From the NCBI GenBank assembly GCA_028712375.1, contig JAQTQG010000009.1, forward strand, positions 1 through 47,830: 47,830 bases of DNA. The letters are read 5' to 3'. Made by a program: the position numbers and the translations under genes. Shown piece after piece: positions 37,498-44,532 of this stretch (the stretch's first letter is position 1; each line of letters starts with the position of its first letter). Source of the DNA: Candidatus Omnitrophota bacterium. Its GTDB lineage: Bacteria; Omnitrophota; Gorgyraeia; Gygaellales; Profunditerraquicolaceae. Below the pieces are notes generated by a model. The model did no database searches. It saw nothing but the letters and a program-made list of their open reading frames with translations, and had not been told where the DNA came from.

Positions 37498-38764
37498 TTC
37501 AAAAAAGACGGTGATTAATATTGCAGGCTACAGGCGTTTTTTGCTTGTAGCCTGCAGTGTTTTGTTGGTATTTATTTTGTCCGCCTGCCAGAATTCTCGC
37601 GGCGTTTATATTCAAAAGTTAAAGAATCAGCATTACCGCCTGATGGTGGGCGGCCGGCCTTATATTGTAAAAGGTGTTTGTTACAATCCTATCCCGATAG
37701 GTTCAAATCACGAATACGACTGGTGGAGTGATCCCCATAAGCCCTGGATTGCAGATGGTAAGTTGATGAAAGAAATGGGGGTTAATACTATTCGTCTTTA
37801 CCAGGCGCATGAGAATTCCAAAGAAGTAAAACAGGTAATCAATGATCTATATAAATTATACGGAATCCGCACGCTTTTAGGTGATTGGCTGGGATTCTGG
37901 GAATATCCCTGTCCTTTTTATGGCGATAAAAAGTTTCAGGAAAAAGTTATGCAGCAGGTAACCGAGATGGTCAGTCTTTATAAAGATGAGCCCGGGGTTT
38001 TGGGTTGGATTCTGGGCAATGAAAATAATTATTCCTGCCTGGGGCATGTTAACCCCTGGAGCAGCCCGGAGGTAGATAGCGAGCCGGATCCGCAGAAACA
38101 GAAATTGATGCGGGCAAAGATTTACTATTCTTTTGTAAATGAAATTTCCAAACAAGTCCATAAAATAGACCCGCATCACCCGGTAGGCTTAGGCAACGGG
38201 GAGTTGGTCGGGTTGGATTCCGCGAATAAATTTTGCCAGGATGTTGATTTTGTCGCCTGCATTATTTATCGCGGAAAAACTTTTGGTAATCTTTTTAAGT
38301 CTTTAAGAATGACTTTTGATAAACCGCTATTGATGGCGGAGTTTGGCGCGGACTGTTATGATGCTTATTTAAAAAAGGAAGACCAGAATATACAGGCTTT
38401 CTTTTTGCAGTCGCAGTGGGCGCAGATTTATGAAAATTTGGCCAATAATAAATCCGGCGCGGGAAATTGTATCGGCGGAACGGTTTTTGAGTGGACCGAT
38501 GAATGGTGGAAGCATAATTCTGATGATCCGCAAGGCTGGAAGATCCAGGATACTGAAAGCAGCTGGTCTAACGGCAGTTATTATTCCGATATTCGGGCTG
38601 AAGGCAATAAAAATATGAATGAAGAATGGTTCGGTATTATTGCTTTAGGCGCGGAGTTAGAAAATGGTATTAATAAACGAATACCGCGTAAAGCTTATTA
38701 TGTGATTAGGGAATTTTGGAAGAATCCGGTAATTAAAAAAACGCCAGTTAAAAAACCACGCTAG
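37490..38764 (+). CDS. Lipoprotein glycoside hydrolase (clan A-like TIM barrel)
   Basis: The protein has about 424 residues if it starts at TTG 37490, overlapping the previous stop; GTG 37511 is an alternative, and neither has a clear ribosome-binding site. A hydrophobic segment ends in the good lipobox FILSACQ, so the enzyme is likely membrane-anchored outside the cytoplasm. The barrel parallels the catalytic half of the 33,976 gene, with YIVKGVCYNP, EMGVNTIRLYQAHE, WILGNENNY (candidate acid/base Glu 178), LMAEFGADCY (candidate nucleophile Glu 284) and GGTVFEWTDEWWK. It lacks the TPR half and the calcium-type loops of that paralogue. It probably acts on the same or a related glycan. Confidence 0.82.
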   Translation: MSDSKKTVINIAGYRRFLLVACSVLLVFILSACQNSRGVYIQKLKNQHYRLMVGGRPYIVKGVCYNPIPIGSNHEYDWWSDPHKPWIADGKLMKEMGVNTIRLYQAHENSKEVKQVINDLYKLYGIRTLLGDWLGFWEYPCPFYGDKKFQEKVMQQVTEMVSLYKDEPGVLGWILGNENNYSCLGHVNPWSSPEVDSEPDPQKQKLMRAKIYYSFVNEISKQVHKIDPHHPVGLGNGELVGLDSANKFCQDVDFVACIIYRGKTFGNLFKSLRMTFDKPLLMAEFGADCYDAYLKKEDQNIQAFFLQSQWAQIYENLANNKSGAGNCIGGTVFEWTDEWWKHNSDDPQGWKIQDTESSWSNGSYYSDIRAEGNKNMNEEWFGIIALGAELENGINKRIPRKAYYVIREFWKNPVIKKTPVKKPR

Positions 38765-38795
38765 CCGGTTGATAGATATTTTTATAGGAGGGAGT

Positions 38796-40406
38796 ATGGC
38801 ACCTTTATTAAGACACGCAGCAGTATTCTTAGGAATAGTTTTAGCGGTACCTGTAATTCTTTTTGCCCAGCCTCTGGAGCAGAAAGCGGGTTCCTGTTGT
38901 CCTAATATTGAAGAGGCCAAAATAAAGTATCTGGCGGATAACCAGTATAATGAATTTATTGATTTTCTGAACAATTTTAAAGATAAGGATAAGGCTGCCC
39001 AGCTTTGCCTGGATTATTATAAAGCCGACACGCGTTATGCGCAGCTTAAATACCTGGAGGACAAACAGTCTTGGGATGATTATTTTGCTAATGGCAATAC
39101 TTATCGCGATCAGTTGTTAGAAAACGCTCAGAAGGTTATCAGCCAGGCGGATAGCGCTAATTGCCTGAAGGTTAAAAGCAGGCTTTTGGTTTGGCAATTT
39201 CATCATGGCCAGCAGGATGCTTTTACCCAGCAGGCCCTGGATGACCTGGTGGCGGATGTGCAGGTTTATGCAAAAGGAGCTGCCCAGTTAGATTTAATCA
39301 AGGAAGTGGCGGATAATCTTTTAGCTTATGAAGAAAAATCCAAAGCCCGTGAAGTTTATAAGCTTTATGTTAACGGATTGGTTACCAAAAATATGGCCCC
39401 GGAGCAATTGAAAAATGCCGCCGCCGGATTTTATAAACAAGGCAATGTAGAATTGGCGCAGAGTGTTTATGATATTTATATTGAGGAGATTTCTAAAGTA
39501 TTTGCTGCTGATAAATTGACCGGGGAGCTGTTTGAAATCGCCAGCCTTTTTGTGTATAAGCCGCAAGGCGATGGTTTGGCTTCCGATAGCCAAAGCCATA
39601 AGCCTGTGGGTTTATATGATATGGCTTATGCGGAAAAAATTTATGCCAGGATAGAGTCGTTAGGGCAGCAGGATGCATTTAATCAGGATACAATCTATCT
39701 GCGCGCCTTGAATTTAGAAAAAAATAAAGATTATAAAGATGCGCAGAAATTCTATATTCAGCTAACCCAGGCTTATCCGGACACTAAGTATTTTGACGAA
39801 GCTACTTATAAAATAGCGATGATTAACGCTTATGCTTTAGCGGATATAACTGAAGCCAGAAAATATTTTGAGTTGCTCAGCGCTAAAACTGTATTAAGCC
39901 CGCAGGTAATTTCCAGCTTTTATCAGCTGGGCCTTTTAGCGCAGTGGCAGGGGGATTTAGTGAAAGCCAGCGGCTACTATGATTTATTGTTAAAGAATGC
40001 CCAGGATAAGTATGTTTTGACTGTAGCGGCGGCCCGGGAAAGGATGAAGGAGATTCAGGAAAATAAGCCGCTTAGTTATAATTTAAAAACCTTTCTCGAT
40101 TTGTCTTTAAATAAAGATTCCGCATTAGCAGAAATGAATAAGGCGGAGTTAAGGGCTTCCAGTTATATATTGGCAAAGAACCAAAGCAATACAGTTTCTT
40201 CCGTTGTAAATATGCCGCAGAGCGGATGTAATCAGGTTGAGTTGCAGTACCTCTGGAGCGGTGATTTAGGAGGTGTTATTCCCGGGGTGACAGAAGGCAG
40301 TTTCCAGGGCGCTTATTCTGATAGCGGGACTAAAGAAATAAATATCGTTATAATTTCACCCGCAGGCACTGTAGACCGCTCATTTGCCATGGTGGATGTC
40401 TATTAG
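38796..40406 (+). CDS. Secreted TPR-repeat protein
   Basis: The protein has about 536 residues. ATG 38796 follows AGGAGGG; the in-frame extension to 38769 lacks such a site. A signal peptide ends in VILFAQP. The bulk is alpha-helical with TPR-like units, clearest in the second half (KDYKDAQKFYIQLTQAYPDT, ADITEARKYFELL, GDLVKASGYYDLLLKN). A short beta-rich C-terminal piece ends with ISPAGTVDRSFAMVDVY. Such proteins act as scaffolds for assemblies outside the cytoplasm. Its place as last gene of the sugar cluster suggests it organises the glycan-processing proteins. I do not recognise a specific family. Confidence 0.7.
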   Translation: MAPLLRHAAVFLGIVLAVPVILFAQPLEQKAGSCCPNIEEAKIKYLADNQYNEFIDFLNNFKDKDKAAQLCLDYYKADTRYAQLKYLEDKQSWDDYFANGNTYRDQLLENAQKVISQADSANCLKVKSRLLVWQFHHGQQDAFTQQALDDLVADVQVYAKGAAQLDLIKEVADNLLAYEEKSKAREVYKLYVNGLVTKNMAPEQLKNAAAGFYKQGNVELAQSVYDIYIEEISKVFAADKLTGELFEIASLFVYKPQGDGLASDSQSHKPVGLYDMAYAEKIYARIESLGQQDAFNQDTIYLRALNLEKNKDYKDAQKFYIQLTQAYPDTKYFDEATYKIAMINAYALADITEARKYFELLSAKTVLSPQVISSFYQLGLLAQWQGDLVKASGYYDLLLKNAQDKYVLTVAAARERMKEIQENKPLSYNLKTFLDLSLNKDSALAEMNKAELRASSYILAKNQSNTVSSVVNMPQSGCNQVELQYLWSGDLGGVIPGVTEGSFQGAYSDSGTKEINIVIISPAGTVDRSFAMVDVY

Positions 40407-40463
40407 TTTATACCAAGCACGCCCGGAAAAATTCTTCTTATTCCGTATAGTATAAAGAAATTA

Positions 40464-40485
40464 AATGGCGCTTTTCTGCGCCATT
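40464..40485 (+). terminator. Hairpin after the sugar cluster
   Basis: AATGGCGC-TTTTCT-GCGCCATT makes an 8-bp stem with a 6-nt loop 58 nt after the last stop. It lacks a downstream T-run, so termination may be weak or factor-dependent. It separates the cluster from the ROK promoter. Confidence 0.55.
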
Positions 40486-40523
40486 ACCGTAATCCATAAA
40501 ATACCCGATTCTCTTGAAAATAC

Positions 40524-40552
40524 TTGACTTAAGAGGCCATTAGTAGTATAAA
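40524..40552 (+). promoter_or_regulatory. Sigma-70-type promoter for the ROK regulator
   Basis: TTGACT (40524-40529) and TATAAA (40547-40552) are separated by exactly 17 nt. The gene starts 78 nt beyond the -10 box, leaving an AT-rich leader. The ROK gene is therefore probably transcribed independently of the sugar cluster. Confidence 0.65.
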
Positions 40553-40630
40553 TAAGATAAATATAAAATCAAAATTTCTATTTTTTAAAGCAAAAGTTTA
40601 TTAATTTTTACTTAAGAAAGTAATTATATA

Positions 40631-41863
40631 ATGCGTGTCTTGGATTTACAAAAAGAAGAATTTACGGAAAAAGAAAAACGTAATATCGAGATATTGAGCA
40701 TATTAAGAAGGCAGGGCCCGATTAGCCGTTCTGATATTTCGCAGGAGATGGGGATTAATGTAGTGAGTATCTCCAACTATATCGACGATTTTATTAAATA
40801 TAACCTGGTTTATGAGAAAGAGCTGGATGTTTCTGAAGGCGGCCGCCGGCCGGTATTATTAGATTTAAATCCGCGCGCCGGGTATGCCATCGGCGTAGGG
40901 TTAAACCTGATGAATATGGTCGGGTTACTGATAGATTTAAAAGGCAATATTATTACCAAGACGCAAATTGTCCGCCCCCAGGCATCGGTTAAAGAAGTTT
41001 CCGAATGCCTCTTGGAAATCGTCCGTGAAATATTAAGGCGCTCCAAGGGGTATGTAGAAAACATTAAGGGTATCGGCGTGGGTATTGCCGGGTTGATCAA
41101 TAAAAAAGACGGCTCAATTCATTGGCCTCAGAAAATGGATCATTATTATACTTATGCTTCAGTAGACCTTCCCCTGAGGGGGTTAATGGAAAGAGAATTT
41201 AATCTGCCTACGCTTATTGAAAATGATTCTACCAGTGCTTGCTTTGGGGAACATTGGTTTGACCTAAAAGAAAATTATAAGAATGTTCTGTATATGTTTT
41301 CCGGGTCCGGTTGCGGTATGATTATTAATGGAGAACTTTACCGCGGCGCGCAAGGTTATGCCGGTGAAACTTCCGTGTATAATTATAAAGAGCAGGATCT
41401 TTTTAATTGCGAAAGCGGAAAACCCTGTTTTGTTAAACGTTGGGACCTGGATTTGGGAATTGTTCAGGATGTAAAAGAAGTATTGTTAAAAGAAAAACAA
41501 AAAGCAGAAGAGTTTTTTCGTATTAGTTCAAGCAATATCGAAAGCTTGGGCTTAAAAGATATTTTTCACGCCGCGCGTTTAAAAAATCCGCTGGCTTTGG
41601 AAGTTTTGGAAAAAGCGGCTAAAAGACTAGGGATTAAAATTGCTTATTTAGTTAATCTGCTTAATCCGCAGGTAGTGGTGATCGGCGGAGGGTTTGAAGA
41701 TGCCGGAGAAGAATTCTTAAACACGGTTAAGTCTACAATTGTTGATTGGGCTTTTCGTGAATCGACCGGGAATCTAAAAATAGTTTATTCGCAATTAAGA
41801 GAAAATGCCGTAGCCATGGGCGCGGCCAGCTTAGTCCTAGAGAAAGTGTTCGCCCAATTATAA
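40631..41863 (+). CDS. ROK-family transcriptional regulator (NagC/XylR-like)
   Basis: The protein has 410 residues. The N-terminal winged helix (about 18-65; ILSILRRQGPISRSDISQEM, SNYIDDFIKYNLV) is followed by the GGRRP linker typical of NagC/XylR/Mlc repressors and a ROK sugar-kinase-like domain. ENDSTSACFGEHWF keeps the Asp that is catalytic in ROK kinases. The sugar-contacting AGExGH motif reads AGETSVY, so Gly and His are lost. The zinc motif CxCGxxGCxE is reduced to NCESGKPC. This points to a repressor with an altered effector rather than a kinase. It lies just downstream of the sugar cluster and probably controls it, answering to a sugar or sugar phosphate. Confidence 0.88.
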   Translation: MRVLDLQKEEFTEKEKRNIEILSILRRQGPISRSDISQEMGINVVSISNYIDDFIKYNLVYEKELDVSEGGRRPVLLDLNPRAGYAIGVGLNLMNMVGLLIDLKGNIITKTQIVRPQASVKEVSECLLEIVREILRRSKGYVENIKGIGVGIAGLINKKDGSIHWPQKMDHYYTYASVDLPLRGLMEREFNLPTLIENDSTSACFGEHWFDLKENYKNVLYMFSGSGCGMIINGELYRGAQGYAGETSVYNYKEQDLFNCESGKPCFVKRWDLDLGIVQDVKEVLLKEKQKAEEFFRISSSNIESLGLKDIFHAARLKNPLALEVLEKAAKRLGIKIAYLVNLLNPQVVVIGGGFEDAGEEFLNTVKSTIVDWAFRESTGNLKIVYSQLRENAVAMGAASLVLEKVFAQL

Positions 41864-41874
41864 GCCGTAAGGCA

Positions 41875-41899
41875 ATGGTTTTTTGTTAATTAAAACCAT
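41875..41899. other. Hairpin upstream of the coiled-coil gene
   Basis: ATGGTTTT and AAAACCAT pair over 8 bp with a 9-nt loop, directly before the ribosome-binding site of the next gene. It could modulate translation or be a weak terminator after the ROK gene. Its left arm belongs to a TAAGGCAATGGTTT sequence that recurs near 44,356. Confidence 0.4.
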
Positions 41900-41912
41900 A
41901 ACAGGGGGGATT

Positions 41913-43082
41913 ATGGAACAGAAAATTAAATTTATTATTATCGGCTTGGCGGGTTTTTGTTTGCTGTTTGTTTTTCTTTTTATACAGGCATCCAGCCAGC
42001 AGCAAAAGCTGCTTAGAGAAAGCAACGATTTAAAAACTGAAAATACTGCTTTGATGGGCAAAGCCAGCAAACTGGAGAATGATTTAAAAGAAACTCAAAG
42101 CAGAATAAACTCTCTGAAAGCCGAGAAAGATAGAGGGGTGGAAGAGCTTAATGATCTGCAGAAAAGATTTGAGTCAGTAAGCCGGACCAGGGATGAGTTG
42201 ATTGAGAAGTTGAAGCAGCAGAGTCAGGCTCAGGCCTCTGCCCCTGCCCCTGCGCCGGTACAGCAGGAGGTATCTGTCCCGCAGAATACCGATGCTTATT
42301 GGGGGACAGTGCTTAAGTCTAAAGCGGATTTAGAAATACAATTATCCAGTATCCGGACAGAGCTAAAGAATTTACAAATCAGTAATGAGTCCTTGCAAAG
42401 AGAAAAAAATGTCCTGGCAATTGATATCAACAGTTTGCGTAATGAGAGAAAAGATCTGCTCAGGCAGCTTGATTATAATCAGAAACTTCTGGATAGTATG
42501 TCCCAGGAGGTTGTGCGGGAAAGAAATGATAAGGTGGCAATTCAGGACAACCTTAAAGATATCCGTGTTGAGAACGGTATGCTTAGCCGGCAGCTAAAAA
42601 GTTTAGTCAGCCGCAAGGAATCTTTGGATAAAAAAGTCCAGAGCCTTCAGGAAGATAAGTCGACGATAGAAAAACGGCTCAACGAGATGGAGGCAATGCT
42701 TACTGATAAAATTACTAAGATTGATGCGCTTAAAAATGAGCTGGAGGCAGTAAAAAACAGTAAAGCCTCAGATGCGGGTAAAGAGTCTAAGGGGTCTGTG
42801 GAATTACCGGCAATTGTGGTGCGTTCAGCTTCCTCTTCGGATAAGGGGTCAGTGCAAATACAGGAATATCCGGGCAAGATTCTGGCTGTAAATTTAGATA
42901 GTAACTTTGTAGTCATAGATTTAGGTTCTACTTCCGGGGTGAAAGTGGGCAATACTTTTAATGTTTACCGTGATGCTAAGTCCATCGGTACGATCGCCGT
43001 AATTCAAACCAGGGCCGGTATTTCTGCTTGCGATATAAAGAGGATGAATACTCCGTTAAAAATCGGAGATGGCGTTAAGTGA
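41913..43082 (+). CDS. Membrane-anchored coiled-coil protein
   Basis: The protein has about 389 residues. ATG 41913 follows AGGGGGGA. One N-terminal membrane helix (FIIIGLAGFCLLFVFLFIQA) is followed by long coiled coil rich in Lys, Glu, Leu and Gln (about residues 30-280), broken by a short Ala/Pro spacer (APAPAPVQQ). The C-terminal part (about 315-389) is a compact beta domain with ILAVNLDSNFVVIDLGSTSG, VKVGNTFNVYRDAKSIGTI and a closing IGDGVK. Similar 'NxxxVxIDxGxxxGVxxGxxFxVYR' domains occur at the C-termini of cell-envelope proteins. It may be a scaffold reaching across the periplasm. The specific role is unknown. Confidence 0.75.
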   Translation: MEQKIKFIIIGLAGFCLLFVFLFIQASSQQQKLLRESNDLKTENTALMGKASKLENDLKETQSRINSLKAEKDRGVEELNDLQKRFESVSRTRDELIEKLKQQSQAQASAPAPAPVQQEVSVPQNTDAYWGTVLKSKADLEIQLSSIRTELKNLQISNESLQREKNVLAIDINSLRNERKDLLRQLDYNQKLLDSMSQEVVRERNDKVAIQDNLKDIRVENGMLSRQLKSLVSRKESLDKKVQSLQEDKSTIEKRLNEMEAMLTDKITKIDALKNELEAVKNSKASDAGKESKGSVELPAIVVRSASSSDKGSVQIQEYPGKILAVNLDSNFVVIDLGSTSGVKVGNTFNVYRDAKSIGTIAVIQTRAGISACDIKRMNTPLKIGDGVK

Positions 43083-43102
43083 GCACCTTATAGGTTTTAT
43101 CC

Positions 43103-43219
43103 AGCGAAATACTTGCGAGCGTCAGCGAGCAAGTATGAGCACCTTGGGAGTTGATTTAGCGTACCTTGTTTATTGTGCGAAATATTTGGCGAGCGTCAGC
43201 GAGCAAGTATGAGCACCCC
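43103..43219 (+). repeat. Two direct copies of a 42-43 bp repeat
   Basis: The copies lie at 43,103-43,144 and 43,177-43,219. Both contain GCGAAATA and GAGCGTCAGCGAGCAAGT and end in TGAGCACC. The first copy can fold through ACTTGC/GCAAGT. A third TGAGCACC overlaps the stop of the coiled-coil gene (43,080), as if a repeat end had supplied it. With only two copies and a spacer of about 32 nt of unrelated sequence, I call it a dispersed intergenic repeat and not CRISPR. Confidence 0.75.
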
Positions 43220-43270
43220 GCAAAAGTTTTTAGTAATTCTACAAGATAATTAGTGTTAAGTTAAAATATA

Positions 43271-44287
43271 ATGACTCGTTCGAAAAAGACTCCTTCCAAG
43301 AATATCTCCATAGTTGATGTTGCCAAAGTCAGCGGCGTATCTATTACTACAGTTTCCCGGGTAATTAATAAAATTGGCACAGTCAAGGAATCTAACCGGG
43401 CCAAAGTAGCCAAGGCGGTTAAAGATTTGAAGTTCCAGCCGTCTATCTTTGCCCAGCGCCTGGCTACCGGCAGAAGCAATGTTGTGGCTTTGGTTATCCC
43501 GCGCTATGAAGGCGTATTTTATTCATTCTATGCTTTGGAACTTATCCGCGGCGTAGGCACTATGTGCGAGGTTCTAAAACTAGATTTGCTTTTACATCTT
43601 ACCGATGCGCGTACTCCATTGTCTTTACGCGGAGTAGGGGGAGTGATATTCTCGGATATTATCGGTAATCGCGCGCAACTAGAGGATGCTTTAGCTAAAG
43701 GCATACCCAGCGTGGTAATTAATTATTATGTGGAAGACCTGGATGTTTCTTGCATCGCCGTGGATAATGCCGGCGGGGCGGAGAATGCCGTTAATTACCT
43801 GATTGAATTAGGGCATAAAAAGATTGCGCATATCACCGGTGATATAAAAACTCAGTCGGCGGCCAAGCGCCTGGAGGGTTATAAACGGGCATTGGAGAAA
43901 AACGGTATTGCGATTAGGCAGGATTACATTTTTGAAACGGATTATTCCCGGGGGGCAGCCAGAAGCGCGGCAGAAAAATTGATTAAAGCGGCTGATCCGG
44001 TTACTGCTGTTTTTGTGGCTTCTGATGCGATGGCTTTGGAGGTAATGGCGGTAGCCCGTGAACGGGGAAAGAATATCCCGGATGATTTATCAATTGTTGG
44101 TTTTGATGATAATCCTTCGGGGCTCTATGGCCCGGTAGGATTAACTACCGTGCGCCAGCCGTTAATCCGTATGGCCGAAGAAAGCGTTAAAGAATTAAAC
44201 CGTTTGATTGGATTAAACAAAAAATCGGTAAAAAAGATTCTGCTTCCTGCAGAATTAGTTATCCGGGAATCCTGCAAGCCCCGGTAG
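43271..44287 (+). CDS. LacI-family transcriptional regulator
   Basis: The protein has 338 residues. The N-terminal LacI helix-turn-helix is clear (SIVDVAKVSGVSITTVSRVI and NRAKVAKAVKDLKFQPS with the hinge ARRLA-like AQRLATGRS). A periplasmic-binding-like effector domain follows (VVALVIPRYEG, GHKKIAHITGD, AVFVASDAMALEVMA, LSIVGFDDNPSGLYGPVGLTTVRQP). Such proteins repress sugar genes and release DNA when a sugar binds. No good ribosome-binding site is visible at ATG 43271. The half-palindrome TGTTAAGTT just upstream matches half of the candidate operator before the sugar cluster, so self-control and control of that cluster are plausible. Confidence 0.9.
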   Translation: MTRSKKTPSKNISIVDVAKVSGVSITTVSRVINKIGTVKESNRAKVAKAVKDLKFQPSIFAQRLATGRSNVVALVIPRYEGVFYSFYALELIRGVGTMCEVLKLDLLLHLTDARTPLSLRGVGGVIFSDIIGNRAQLEDALAKGIPSVVINYYVEDLDVSCIAVDNAGGAENAVNYLIELGHKKIAHITGDIKTQSAAKRLEGYKRALEKNGIAIRQDYIFETDYSRGAARSAAEKLIKAADPVTAVFVASDAMALEVMAVARERGKNIPDDLSIVGFDDNPSGLYGPVGLTTVRQPLIRMAEESVKELNRLIGLNKKSVKKILLPAELVIRESCKPR

Positions 44288-44457
44288 GCGTGTTCTTAAT
44301 GTATATTATTAATAGGGCATTTGATGAGGCAAGCCTTTTTCCGGCGGATAAAACATAAGGCAATGGTTTGTTTTACCCTGGCCAAAGCCACAAGCTCTTT
44401 CTACAACCTATTGTATATTGTTGCAGATGTTTACCCCATATCTTGTAAAATTTTTTG
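44288..44457 (+). other. Intergenic region between the LacI-type gene and nrdJ
   Basis: It contains a weak GGCAAGCC-TTTTT hairpin (about 44,332-44,341) that may end the LacI transcript, and a second TAAGGCAATGGTTT (44,356). CTATTGTATATTGTTG (about 44,408) could be a degenerate regulator site ahead of nrdJ, but it is not a convincing NrdR box. Confidence 0.35.
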
Positions 44458-44486
44458 TTGACAACTGTTGGCTGTTTTGTTATAGT
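44458..44486 (+). promoter_or_regulatory. Consensus sigma-70 promoter for nrdJ
   Basis: TTGACA (44458-44463) and TATAGT (44481-44486) are separated by exactly 17 nt. Transcription should begin near 44,493, leaving a leader of about 40 nt. A GAGGTG ribosome-binding site precedes the ATG at 44533. Confidence 0.85.
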
Positions 44487-44532
44487 GCTTAAGTAATTTG
44501 TTACTAATCCCCCATATTATTCGAGGTGAAAA

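Noticed and set aside
43103-43219. Repeats considered as a CRISPR array
   Set aside because: There are only two copies, they are imperfect, and there is no regular spacer series or cas gene.
44405-44425. NrdR box upstream of nrdJ
   Set aside because: The TTGTATATTGTTG stretch does not form the expected paired palindromes.
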